From JAFGOG01 sp034429215 (GTDB lineage Bacteria > Chloroflexota > Anaerolineae > JAAYZQ01), in assembly GCA_034429215.1 (NCBI GenBank), contig DAOUGI010000109.1, positions 1 to 64,000 on the forward strand: 64,000 nt of DNA, in the 5' to 3' direction. The number at the start of each line of letters is the position of its first letter. Within the stretch, counting starts at the first letter, position 1. Both the position numbers and the translations under genes were made by a program. Shown here piece after piece: positions 42,528-51,158 of the stretch. Below the pieces are notes generated by a model. It was given only the letters and a program-made list of their open reading frames with translations, made no database searches and was not told the origin of the DNA.

Positions 42528-42623
42528 ATGGCAGAATTGCCAGACGGACGCCATCGCCCGGCAAGCTGTTCATCGTCGAAGGAATCGATGGCTCTGGCAA
42601 AAAAGAAACCGAAAAAGAGATGA
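42528..42623 (+). pseudogene. Short leader ORF over a thymidylate-kinase-like P-loop remnant, joined to dnaG
   Basis: The ATG at 42528 has a good GAGGAG site and encodes 31 aa (MAELPDGRHRP...KKKPKKR). Its TGA overlaps the dnaG ATG as ATGA. In the dnaG frame, codons from 42563 read KLFIVEGIDGSGK, the opening P-loop of thymidylate kinase, then KETEKE and directly Met1 of DnaG. The simplest view is a tmk start truncated by deletion and put out of frame by one base. The zero frame also meets the heptamer A-AAA-AAG (42599-42605); a -1 slip there would enter the dnaG frame. Confidence 0.6.
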
Positions 42624-44566
42624 GTGTCGTTGACGAGGTCAAAGACCGCCTGGACATCGTCGAAGTGATCCAGGGCTACGTGCCGCTGAAGAAGGCAGGG
42701 CGCAACTATAAGGGGTTGTGCCCGTTCCACGCCGAAAAGACGCCATCGTTCGTCGTCTTTCCTGATTCGGGCACGTGGCACTGCTTCGGTGCGTGCGCTA
42801 CCGGCGGCGACGTCTTTACCTTTGTCATGAAGCGAGAGAACCTTGATTTCGGCGAGGCGCTGGCGATCCTGGCCAGGCGGGCCGGGGTTGAGGTGGCGCC
42901 GCGCAGCCCACAGGCGGCCGAGGCCGATCAGCGGCTAGATCTTTTGCGCGAAATCAACCAGGCGGCGGCGCTCTATTACCATAACCTGTTGCTCAACAGC
43001 GCCGAAGCGGCGCGGGCGTTGTCTTACTTGGAAGGGCGAGGGTTTAACCGCACTATGCTGGAGCGGTTCCAGGTGGGCTATGCCCCCGATCGGTGGGATG
43101 GGCTGCTGCGCTACCTGACCGGCAAGGGCTACGCCGTGGCCGACCTGGTCGAAGTGGGTGTGATCAGCGAGCGGGACGACCGCAGTGGATATCACGACCG
43201 TTTCAGGCGGCGGATCATCTTTCCCATCCGCGACCAACAAGGGCGGACGATCGGCTTTGGAGGGCGGATCCTGGATGATGGCATACCCAAGTATTTGAAC
43301 TCGCCCCAGACGCCATTGTTCGACAAAAGCAGTGTGCTGTACGGTCTGGACCTGGCCCGGCAGGGGATCCGCACCAGCGGCGTGGCGGTGATCGTCGAGG
43401 GGTATACCGACGTGCTGATGGCCCACCAGTACGGCCTCGACAATGTCGTGGCTCAGATGGGCACCGCGCTGACCGAGTCGCAGCTCAAGCTGCTGAAAAG
43501 GTACACCAGCCGCTTTGTGCTGGCCCTCGATCCCGACGCTGCCGGCGATCAGGCGACGCTCAGAGGCCTGGACGTTGCCCGCCAAGTGATGGACCGTGAC
43601 GTTGTGCCGGTGCGCATGGCCAATGAGATGCTCCGCTTTGGGGATCGCCTGGCGGCAGATATCCAGATCATGGCCCTGCCGGCCGGCCGCGATCCTGATG
43701 AGGTGATTCGCGACGACCCGGCCGAGTGGGTGAGGCTGGTGACCCAGGCCCAACCGATCATGGACTATTACTTTCAGGCTCTCACCGCCGGCCTGAACCT
43801 GGCTACCGCAGAAGGCAAACGCGAGGCGGTCCACCGGCTCGATCCGCTCCTGGCCGAATTGGGCGACTGGACGTTGCGGATGCACTATGTGCAACAACTG
43901 GCGCGGATGATCCAGGTGGACGACCGGGTGTTATGGGAGCAGATCCGGAGGGGCGCTGCCGGTCAAAAGCCCCAATCTCGGCCGGCACAGCTCGAGACGC
44001 CTGCCAAGAAGGCGGAGAAGGTGGCGTTGGGCGTAGACGAGCACTGTCTGGCGTCGCTGTTGGCTTTTCCCTACCTGTTCACCCAGGCCGACGAGGCGCT
44101 CAAGGCCGGCGGTGAGACCGGGCTGCAGGCCGAGGATTTGAGCCAGGCCCAGGATCGGACTATCTTTGCCGCCTGGCGCCATTGGCTTGAGGGCGGCGGC
44201 GCACCCAGCGCTCGCGCTGACTTTTATGAAACGTTGGACGAACAGTTGCAGGACCGGGTCGGCTATTTGCTGGAAGCCCTGGCCAGACAGCCTGCAGCTC
44301 CCGATGACCTGGTGCGGGATAAGGTGATCGGCGCCGTGATCCGGCTGCGGCTGCAAAACCTGCGCCGCAAGAACGAAGAACTGCGTTTTTTGCGACAGGA
44401 CGCTCAGGCGTCTGGAGATCGCCAGACGGCGATGGACTTTGGCGGGCTGACGCGGGAGGCAACGGCGCGGATCGGCCGTCTGGAGAAAGCGTTGGACGAG
44501 CGCACCATGATGGGCCGCCGGCGGCGGGAGGATGCCGCCGTGCGCGTGATCACACCCGATGAATAG
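42620..44566 (+). CDS. dnaG: DNA primase DnaG
   Basis: Replication primase of 648 aa that makes RNA primers with DnaB helicase. The zinc finger is Cys34-Pro-Phe-His37 ... Cys55-Phe-Gly-Ala-Cys59; the RNA-polymerase core has FGGRILDDGIPKYLNSPQT and the Toprim domain VIVEGYTDVLMAHQYGLDNVVAQMGTALT with LALDPDAAGDQ. The C-terminal part is the helicase-binding region. The start has no proper ribosome site of its own (AAAGAG directly before ATG) and depends on the ATGA overlap with the small upstream ORF. rpoD follows after 24 nt, as in the classical macromolecular-synthesis operon. Confidence 0.96.
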   Translation: MSVVDEVKDRLDIVEVIQGYVPLKKAGRNYKGLCPFHAEKTPSFVVFPDSGTWHCFGACATGGDVFTFVMKRENLDFGEALAILARRAGVEVAPRSPQAAEADQRLDLLREINQAAALYYHNLLLNSAEAARALSYLEGRGFNRTMLERFQVGYAPDRWDGLLRYLTGKGYAVADLVEVGVISERDDRSGYHDRFRRRIIFPIRDQQGRTIGFGGRILDDGIPKYLNSPQTPLFDKSSVLYGLDLARQGIRTSGVAVIVEGYTDVLMAHQYGLDNVVAQMGTALTESQLKLLKRYTSRFVLALDPDAAGDQATLRGLDVARQVMDRDVVPVRMANEMLRFGDRLAADIQIMALPAGRDPDEVIRDDPAEWVRLVTQAQPIMDYYFQALTAGLNLATAEGKREAVHRLDPLLAELGDWTLRMHYVQQLARMIQVDDRVLWEQIRRGAAGQKPQSRPAQLETPAKKAEKVALGVDEHCLASLLAFPYLFTQADEALKAGGETGLQAEDLSQAQDRTIFAAWRHWLEGGGAPSARADFYETLDEQLQDRVGYLLEALARQPAAPDDLVRDKVIGAVIRLRLQNLRRKNEELRFLRQDAQASGDRQTAMDFGGLTREATARIGRLEKALDERTMMGRRRREDAAVRVITPDE

Positions 44567-44590
44567 CCTTTCGAAAGATCCTGGCAAGGA

Positions 44591-45928
<1,338 letters not shown>

Positions 45929-45933
45929 AATAC

Positions 45934-45967
45934 AACCTCTCGCAGGCACACCTGCGGGAGGTTTTTT
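45934..45967 (+). terminator. Rho-independent terminator of dnaG-rpoD
   Basis: AACCTCTCGCAGG / CCTGCGGGAGGTT with a CACA loop, followed by TTTTT. Confidence 0.9.
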
Positions 45968-45980
45968 GCGAGTGCTTTTC

Positions 45981-46009
45981 TTGACACTTGAGGGCTGCTA
46001 ATGTATAAT
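45981..46009 (+). promoter_or_regulatory. Consensus promoter of tRNA-Asn
   Basis: TTGACA (45981-45986), exactly 17 nt, TATAAT (46004-46009); the tRNA begins 13 nt after the -10. Confidence 0.92.
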
Positions 46010-46022
46010 TGGCTCTCAGTGT

Positions 46023-46095
46023 TCCTCGGTAGCTCAACTGGCAGAGCGACCGGCTGTTAACCGGTTGGTTGTAGGTTCGAGTCCTTCCCGAGGAG
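46023..46095 (+). tRNA. tRNA-Asn (GTT)
   Basis: 73-nt cloverleaf: acceptor TCCTCGG/CCGAGGA, anticodon stem ACCGG/CCGGT with loop CTGTTAA (anticodon GTT), T-arm GTAGG-TTCGAGT-CCTTC, discriminator G. CCA is not encoded. Confidence 0.97.
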
Positions 46096-46105
46096 CCTGT
46101 TGTTA

Positions 46106-46136
46106 AGCCGTCGGTCTGAAAAGACCGGCGGCTTTT
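46106..46136 (+). terminator. Terminator after tRNA-Asn
   Basis: AGCCGTCGGTCT / AGACCGGCGGCT hairpin with GAAA loop and T5 tail. Confidence 0.9.
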
Positions 46137-46161
46137 TGTGTCAAGCTGCACTCTCCCGGCG

Positions 46162-46190
46162 TTGACCGGAGCGGGCAATTGTGATACAAT
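46162..46190 (+). promoter_or_regulatory. Promoter of the receiver/MttB-like unit
   Basis: TTGACC (46162-46167), 17-nt spacer, TACAAT (46185-46190), 65 nt before the receiver ATG. Confidence 0.78.
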
Positions 46191-46255
46191 AGCTGCAAGG
46201 CTTGTGATTTTCACACTGTTTTGCGACCTCTGGTCCGATCTTGGGAGGATGGCGC

Positions 46256-46627
46256 ATGGCACGGCGGGTTCTTATCATCGAGGACGATCCAGATATCATC
46301 CAGTTATTGCACTATGTCGTGACGCGGGCAGAGTGCGAGTCGGTGCTGGCATCAGGAGGAAAACAGGGATTGCGGCTGGCGCTGAAGGGCAAGCCAGATC
46401 TGATCCTGCTCGATCTGATGATGGACGACATGGATGGATGGAGCACGTTGGAGGCCCTCAAGGCCGACGAACGGCTGCGCTCTATCCCGGTGATCATTGT
46501 CACGGTCAAACAGGAGGTAGAGGATTACGACCAGATCGATGCCCACGCCGGGATGTTCGATGGCTGGGTATCCAAGCCCTTCCAGGTGGATGAGTTAGTA
46601 GGCCGGATCCACAAGGTCTTGGGTTAA
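46256..46627 (+). CDS. Stand-alone response-regulator receiver domain
   Basis: CheY-like protein of 123 aa with no output domain. Asp10 and Asp11 (IIEDDPD) bind Mg, Asp53 (LILLDLMM) is the phosphate acceptor, and the Lys of SKPF lies near the C-terminus. It signals by protein contact. GGGAGGA precedes the ATG at 46256. No histidine kinase is in the window. The MttB-like gene begins 18 nt downstream and is probably co-transcribed. Confidence 0.9.
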   Translation: MARRVLIIEDDPDIIQLLHYVVTRAECESVLASGGKQGLRLALKGKPDLILLDLMMDDMDGWSTLEALKADERLRSIPVIIVTVKQEVEDYDQIDAHAGMFDGWVSKPFQVDELVGRIHKVLG

Positions 46628-46645
46628 GCCAGGCGCGCTCGCGAT

Positions 46646-49312
46646 ATGACCTCCTCCTTGCATCCGCGTTTGGATTTGCTTTCCTCTTCTGAATCAGATC
46701 GACTTCATCGGCGGTCGGTTGAGCTGCTGAGGCAGTCGGGCTGGCAGTTCGGCTGTAGTGAGGCGTTGGATCTGCTTCAAGCGCATGGCTGCACGGTAGA
46801 ACGCGACCGGATGATTGCTCACATCCCGGCCGCCGTCGTGGATCGGTCGCTGGCAACCGCACCGTGCGTGGTCAAGCTGGCGGCACGGAATCCGGCCTAC
46901 GACCTGGCACTCGACGGCGCAGACGTCCATTTTGCCTTTGGCCGGCCGTACATGCCTGTTGCCGGCCCGGAAGCTATCCGTCTGGCCGACGCGGTGGCCG
47001 GGATCGAGGTCGTCAATCTTGGCACGGACCAACCGGATTACCTGACCGCTGCCTGGGCCAACACCGGCAAGCACCTGCGCCTGCCCCTGCCACACCCGGC
47101 ACATGTACCGCTCATTCTGGAGATGGCCGCTGCGGTGTCTGGCGGCCAGGCGGTGGGCGAGCGGGGGGCAATCCTGTCGGTGGGGGTCTCTGCGCCGCCC
47201 GGCCAGGCGGAAGAGTCGGCGATGGCGCTGGCCGGACATGGCGTCCCGATCGTGGTCTGCTGTGCCATCGGCGGCTGCTCGGCCGCAGAGGCGAACGCCG
47301 GTTTTCTGGCCTCGCTGGTGTTGTATCAGTGTGTGCGGCCCGGCGCGCCACTCATCTACGGGATTCAAGGCCGGTCAGGCTTTCATGACTTGCCAGGCCT
47401 GGTGCGAGCGTTGGGCCTGGCCCGGCGCTATGGCGTGCCGGTCAGCGTGGACGGCTTGTCGACCTCCGCCGGCCACTTGGGGCCGCAGTGCGGCGGTGAG
47501 GGGGCTCTGGCAGCGACGCTGGCCGTTTTGGCCGGCGCCGACGAGGTGCAGGGCGCCGGGCTGCTGGCCGGCGGGCAGGTCTTGAGCCCTGAAAAGCTGA
47601 TCCACGACGCTGAGCAGGCGCGGCAGTTGCGGCGCCTGGCGGAGGGCATCGCTTTCGACGACGAACGGCTGATGGCTGCTGCCGTCGAGCGGGTGGGCAT
47701 TGGCGGCCACTACCTGTTGGAGTGTGAGACGCGCAAGCTGATGCGCGCCGAGATCTATACCTGCCAGATACGCGACGACCGGACGCAGGCGGAGTGGCTG
47801 GCCTCGGGGCGCGATGAGCGAGGGCGGCTGGCAGCGGAGGCAGAGCGCGTGCTGGCAAGCCATCAGGCGTCCCCCTGGTCGGACGGGGTCGAGGCTGCGT
47901 TGCAGCGTATGGTGGGTGGCTGCGTGGCAGGTGAGCATGTGGCGGGCAGCCATACGGCAGGCAATCGCGTGGTGGGTGACCATACGATTCCTTTGGGAAT
48001 TGGGTCGCCCCTACAGGCTCTCGATAAGCAAGCCTGCGAGCGACTGCATGGGCTGAGCCTGGCGGTGTTGGAGCGGACCGGCATCCGCTACCCGTCGCGG
48101 CGGGCGATCGACCTGTTGGCCGAGGCGGGCTGCCGGGTGGATTACGACACCTTCACGGCTTGGATCCCGCCTGCCCTGGTTGAACATTGCTTGGCGTCGG
48201 CGCCGCGCGAGGTGGCGCTGGCCAGCCGAAACGGCCGCCGGGACCTGGTCTACCGGCCGGGCAGGACAGCACCGGTTGCTGCGGGACGGGTCATGCTCAG
48301 CTCGCAGGGTCAGCGGGCCATCGACCTCGACACCGGGGAGGAGCGGGCGTCACTGGCAGGTGATCTGTGCCGGGCGATCCGCCTGGCCGACGCACTGGAC
48401 CAGGTGGACATTGTGACCGAGATTGTCAACGCCAACGACCGGGACCTGGCCACCGGGCCGAACTTGAGCCGGGCCGATATCCTGGCCAACAGCGCCAAGC
48501 ATTTTCGGGTGATGCCCGAAAGCCCGGTCGAGGCGCGGGCTGTGTTGGAGATGGGGGCGGCGGTCGCCGGATCGTCGCGGTTGCTGGCCGAGCGGCCGAT
48601 CCTGTCGGGGTTGGTGTGTGCCGTCAGCCCACTGTCGCACCACGGGCCGGTGGTCGAAGCCGGGTTGATCCTGGCTGAGGCCGGCGTGCCGCTGCTGATC
48701 TACAGCATGCCGCTGGCCGGGGCGACCGGGCCGATCACGGTGGCGGGCATGGCCTTGCTGAGCAACGTCGAGCTATTGAGCATGGTGGTGCTGTACCAGG
48801 TCGCCCGGCCCGGCCTGCCGCTGATCTATGGTGCGGGCGGGACGTTCGTTGACCTGCGGACGGCCGTCTTTCGCGGCCACACCCAGGAGACCGACCTGCT
48901 GGGGCTGGCCTTGTGCGACCTGGCCCACTGGTACGGGCTTCCGGTCAATGTCAATGGGTTGAGCACCGGAGCGCACCACCTGGGCCTGGAGACGTTTGCC
49001 AACGGCGCCCGCTCGGGCCTGGTTTACACCCTGGCCGGAGCCGATGAGCTATTTGGCATCGGCCTGCTGAATGGGGCGCAGACGCTGTCGTTGGAAAAGA
49101 TGTACCTGGACGCAGAGATTGTGCGCGTGATGCGAGCGATTCTAGCCGGAGAGTTGGGGAGTGGTGAAGCGGCAGAGTGGGCTAGTGCGGATCGGGAGTA
49201 TGAGTGGGCGGCTCAACGAGTGCGACAGATATTGACCAGCCACCAGCCCGACCCGCTGCCCGATAGGCTGCTGGATGAGCTTAAGCGCATTGCGGCTGCG
49301 TATGTGATCTAG
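46646..49312 (+). CDS. Tandem fusion of two MttB-family methyltransferase domains
   Basis: 888-aa cytoplasmic protein made of two homologous halves (about 1-415 and 440-888). Both halves share LHR-S-x-E-LL---G-x-x, AWIPPALVEHCLASAPREVALASRNG-type openings, LVLYQ-x-x-RPG-PLIYG and YGLPV-VNGLSTGAHHLG-type segments. This is the pattern of trimethylamine/glycine-betaine corrinoid methyltransferases (MttB superfamily, TIM barrel), each half near the family length. No pyrrolysine TAG is needed, so MtgB-like rather than true MttB. The linker is encoded by a 15-bp tandem repeat and a repeat fragment. No corrinoid protein gene is nearby. Substrate unknown. Confidence 0.8.
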   Translation: MTSSLHPRLDLLSSSESDRLHRRSVELLRQSGWQFGCSEALDLLQAHGCTVERDRMIAHIPAAVVDRSLATAPCVVKLAARNPAYDLALDGADVHFAFGRPYMPVAGPEAIRLADAVAGIEVVNLGTDQPDYLTAAWANTGKHLRLPLPHPAHVPLILEMAAAVSGGQAVGERGAILSVGVSAPPGQAEESAMALAGHGVPIVVCCAIGGCSAAEANAGFLASLVLYQCVRPGAPLIYGIQGRSGFHDLPGLVRALGLARRYGVPVSVDGLSTSAGHLGPQCGGEGALAATLAVLAGADEVQGAGLLAGGQVLSPEKLIHDAEQARQLRRLAEGIAFDDERLMAAAVERVGIGGHYLLECETRKLMRAEIYTCQIRDDRTQAEWLASGRDERGRLAAEAERVLASHQASPWSDGVEAALQRMVGGCVAGEHVAGSHTAGNRVVGDHTIPLGIGSPLQALDKQACERLHGLSLAVLERTGIRYPSRRAIDLLAEAGCRVDYDTFTAWIPPALVEHCLASAPREVALASRNGRRDLVYRPGRTAPVAAGRVMLSSQGQRAIDLDTGEERASLAGDLCRAIRLADALDQVDIVTEIVNANDRDLATGPNLSRADILANSAKHFRVMPESPVEARAVLEMGAAVAGSSRLLAERPILSGLVCAVSPLSHHGPVVEAGLILAEAGVPLLIYSMPLAGATGPITVAGMALLSNVELLSMVVLYQVARPGLPLIYGAGGTFVDLRTAVFRGHTQETDLLGLALCDLAHWYGLPVNVNGLSTGAHHLGLETFANGARSGLVYTLAGADELFGIGLLNGAQTLSLEKMYLDAEIVRVMRAILAGELGSGEAAEWASADREYEWAAQRVRQILTSHQPDPLPDRLLDELKRIAAAYVI
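47924..47983 (+). repeat. Four 15-bp tandem repeats in the MttB-like linker
   Basis: Units encode VAGEH, VAGSH, TAGNR, VVGDH. Directly after, 47984-48017 carries TCGCCCCTACAGG, a fragment also seen near 20530 and 62625. Confidence 0.8.
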
Positions 49313-49337
49313 TTGGATAGTAACGGGGGAGGGTAGT

Positions 49338-50951
49338 ATGCCGACCAAGTATATATTCTGTACCGGCGGGGTGGTGTCGTCGGTGGGCAAGGGGGTGACG
49401 GCCGCGTCGATCGGCCGCATCCTCAAGAGCCGGGGTATTAGGGTCTCGATCCAGAAACTGGACCCCTATCTAAACGTGGACCCCGGCACCATGTCGCCTT
49501 ACCAGCACGGTGAGGTGTTTGTCCTGGACGATGGCGCCGAGACCGACCTGGACCTGGGCCATTATGAGCGCTTTGTCGACGAGAGCCTGACACGGGCCAG
49601 CAATGTCACCTCCGGCCAAGTGTACGCCGAGGTGATCGCCAAGGAGCGGCGGGGCGACTATTTGGGCGGCACGATCCAGGTTATCCCCCATGTGACCAAC
49701 GAGATCAAGCGGCGCATCGCCCGCGTGGCCCGGGAGATGCCCGGTGGGCCGTCCGACGTGGTGATCGTCGAGGTGGGCGGCACGGTAGGTGACATTGAGA
49801 GCCTGCCGTTCCTGGAGGCGATCCGCCAGATGCGGGTCGACATAGGCCGCGAAAACACGGTCTATATCCACGTTACTTTGCTGCCCTACATTTCGTCCAC
49901 CAGCGAGCTGAAGACCAAGCCGACGCAGCACAGTGTGGCCGAACTGCGGGGCATCGGCATCCAACCCGACATCATCGTCGCCCGCTCCGACTATCCGGTC
50001 GACGAAGACGTGCGGGCCAAGATTGCCCTTTTTTGTGACGTGGAAAAGCGGGGAATCATCTCGCTGGTCACAACGCCGGTGATCTATGAGGTGCCGTTGA
50101 TCCTGGAAGAGGCCGGCCTGGGCGATTTCCTGGTCGAGCGGCTGGGCCTGGCTCAGGCGCACCCGCCCGACCTGGAAAGTTGGCGAGCGGTTGTGGCAGA
50201 TATCCGCCGGCCCAAGCGACCGGTGCGGGTGGGGTTGGTGGGCAAGTATGTCGAGCTGCACGACGCCTACCTGAGCGTGCGCGAAGCGCTGTACCATGCT
50301 GGGCTGCGCTACGATGCGGCGGTCGAGATCGAGTGGATCGATGCCGAGGAGGTCGAGCACCATGGGGTAGAACGGCTGCAAAGCTCGGATGGCATCCTAG
50401 TACCGGGCGGGTTTGGCGAGCGGGGCATTGAGGGCAAGATCGCCGCTGCCCACTATGCCCGCGAGCACAAGGTGCCCTACCTGGGGCTGTGCCTGGGGAT
50501 GCAGGTGATGGTCATCGATCTGGCCCGCCAGGTGCTGGGCAGCGACGAGCCCAACTCGACCGAATTTGACCTTAACACCAAGTACCCGGTGATCGACCTG
50601 ATGCCCGATCAGCGCGACATTGCCGAGATGGGCGGCACGATGCGCCTGGGGCTGTACCCCTGCCAGTTGTTGCCCAGCACGCAGGCGGCGGCGGCTTACG
50701 GCCAGGAGCTGATCCAGGAGCGGCACCGCCATCGCTTTGAGGTGAACAACACCTACCGCGACCTGTTGACCGGCGCCGGCCTGGTTCTGTCTGGGATGTC
50801 GCCCGATGGGCGCCTGGTGGAGATCGGCGAGCTGTCCGGACACCCCTTCATGCTGGGCTGCCAATTTCACCCCGAGTTCAAGTCGCGGCCCACGCGCCCG
50901 CATCCTTTGTTCCAGGCTTTTGTCAAGGCGGTGGTGGACCATTCGGCATGA
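49338..50951 (+). CDS. pyrG: CTP synthase PyrG
   Basis: 537 aa, normal size. Makes CTP from UTP, ATP and glutamine. The synthetase domain has TGGVVSSVGKGVTAASIG, QKLDPYLNVDPGTMSP and EVGGTVGDIESLPF; the glutamine amidotransferase domain has the nucleophile Cys in LGLCLGMQ and the His/Glu pair in HPEFKSRP. GGGGGAGGG lies before the ATG. It follows the MttB-like gene by 25 nt with no terminator visible. Confidence 0.97.
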   Translation: MPTKYIFCTGGVVSSVGKGVTAASIGRILKSRGIRVSIQKLDPYLNVDPGTMSPYQHGEVFVLDDGAETDLDLGHYERFVDESLTRASNVTSGQVYAEVIAKERRGDYLGGTIQVIPHVTNEIKRRIARVAREMPGGPSDVVIVEVGGTVGDIESLPFLEAIRQMRVDIGRENTVYIHVTLLPYISSTSELKTKPTQHSVAELRGIGIQPDIIVARSDYPVDEDVRAKIALFCDVEKRGIISLVTTPVIYEVPLILEEAGLGDFLVERLGLAQAHPPDLESWRAVVADIRRPKRPVRVGLVGKYVELHDAYLSVREALYHAGLRYDAAVEIEWIDAEEVEHHGVERLQSSDGILVPGGFGERGIEGKIAAAHYAREHKVPYLGLCLGMQVMVIDLARQVLGSDEPNSTEFDLNTKYPVIDLMPDQRDIAEMGGTMRLGLYPCQLLPSTQAAAAYGQELIQERHRHRFEVNNTYRDLLTGAGLVLSGMSPDGRLVEIGELSGHPFMLGCQFHPEFKSRPTRPHPLFQAFVKAVVDHSA

Positions 50952-50952
50952 T

Positions 50953-50981
50953 TTGCCATCTGGCGCAAGTCCTGGTATAAT
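50953..50981 (+). promoter_or_regulatory. Promoter of tRNA-Thr
   Basis: TTGCCA (50953-50958), 17-nt spacer, TATAAT (50976-50981). Confidence 0.88.
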
Positions 50982-51010
50982 ACCCAATACCGGCCTGGTT
51001 CCGGTCGGGC

Positions 51011-51083
51011 GCCACCCTAGCTCAATCGGAAGAGCAGACGCTTCGTAAGCGCCAGGTTAAGGGTTCGATTCCCTTGGGTGGCT
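51011..51083 (+). tRNA. tRNA-Thr (CGT)
   Basis: 73-nt cloverleaf: acceptor GCCACCC/GGGTGGC, anticodon loop TTCGTAA (CGT), T-arm AAGGG-TTCGATT-CCCTT, discriminator T. The anticodon stem GACGC/GCGCC has one A-C mismatch at the second pair. CCA is not encoded. Confidence 0.95.
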
Positions 51084-51098
51084 TGGCGGCGGCTGATG

Positions 51099-51128
51099 GG
51101 CCCCAACGGGTTGTAGTTGGGGCCTTTT
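51099..51128 (+). terminator. Terminator after tRNA-Thr
   Basis: GGCCCCAAC / GTTGGGGCC with an 8-nt loop and T4. Confidence 0.85.
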
Positions 51129-51158
51129 GTGTGTAACTGAAAGCTGACAACTAGAAGG

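Noticed and set aside
42563..42619. Functional thymidylate kinase gene
   Set aside because: Only about 15 codons around the P-loop are present; the rest of the enzyme is missing and dnaG follows at once.
46646..49312. Pyrrolysine-containing MttB
   Set aside because: The frame is continuous over both halves with no internal TAG, so no pyrrolysine decoding is needed.
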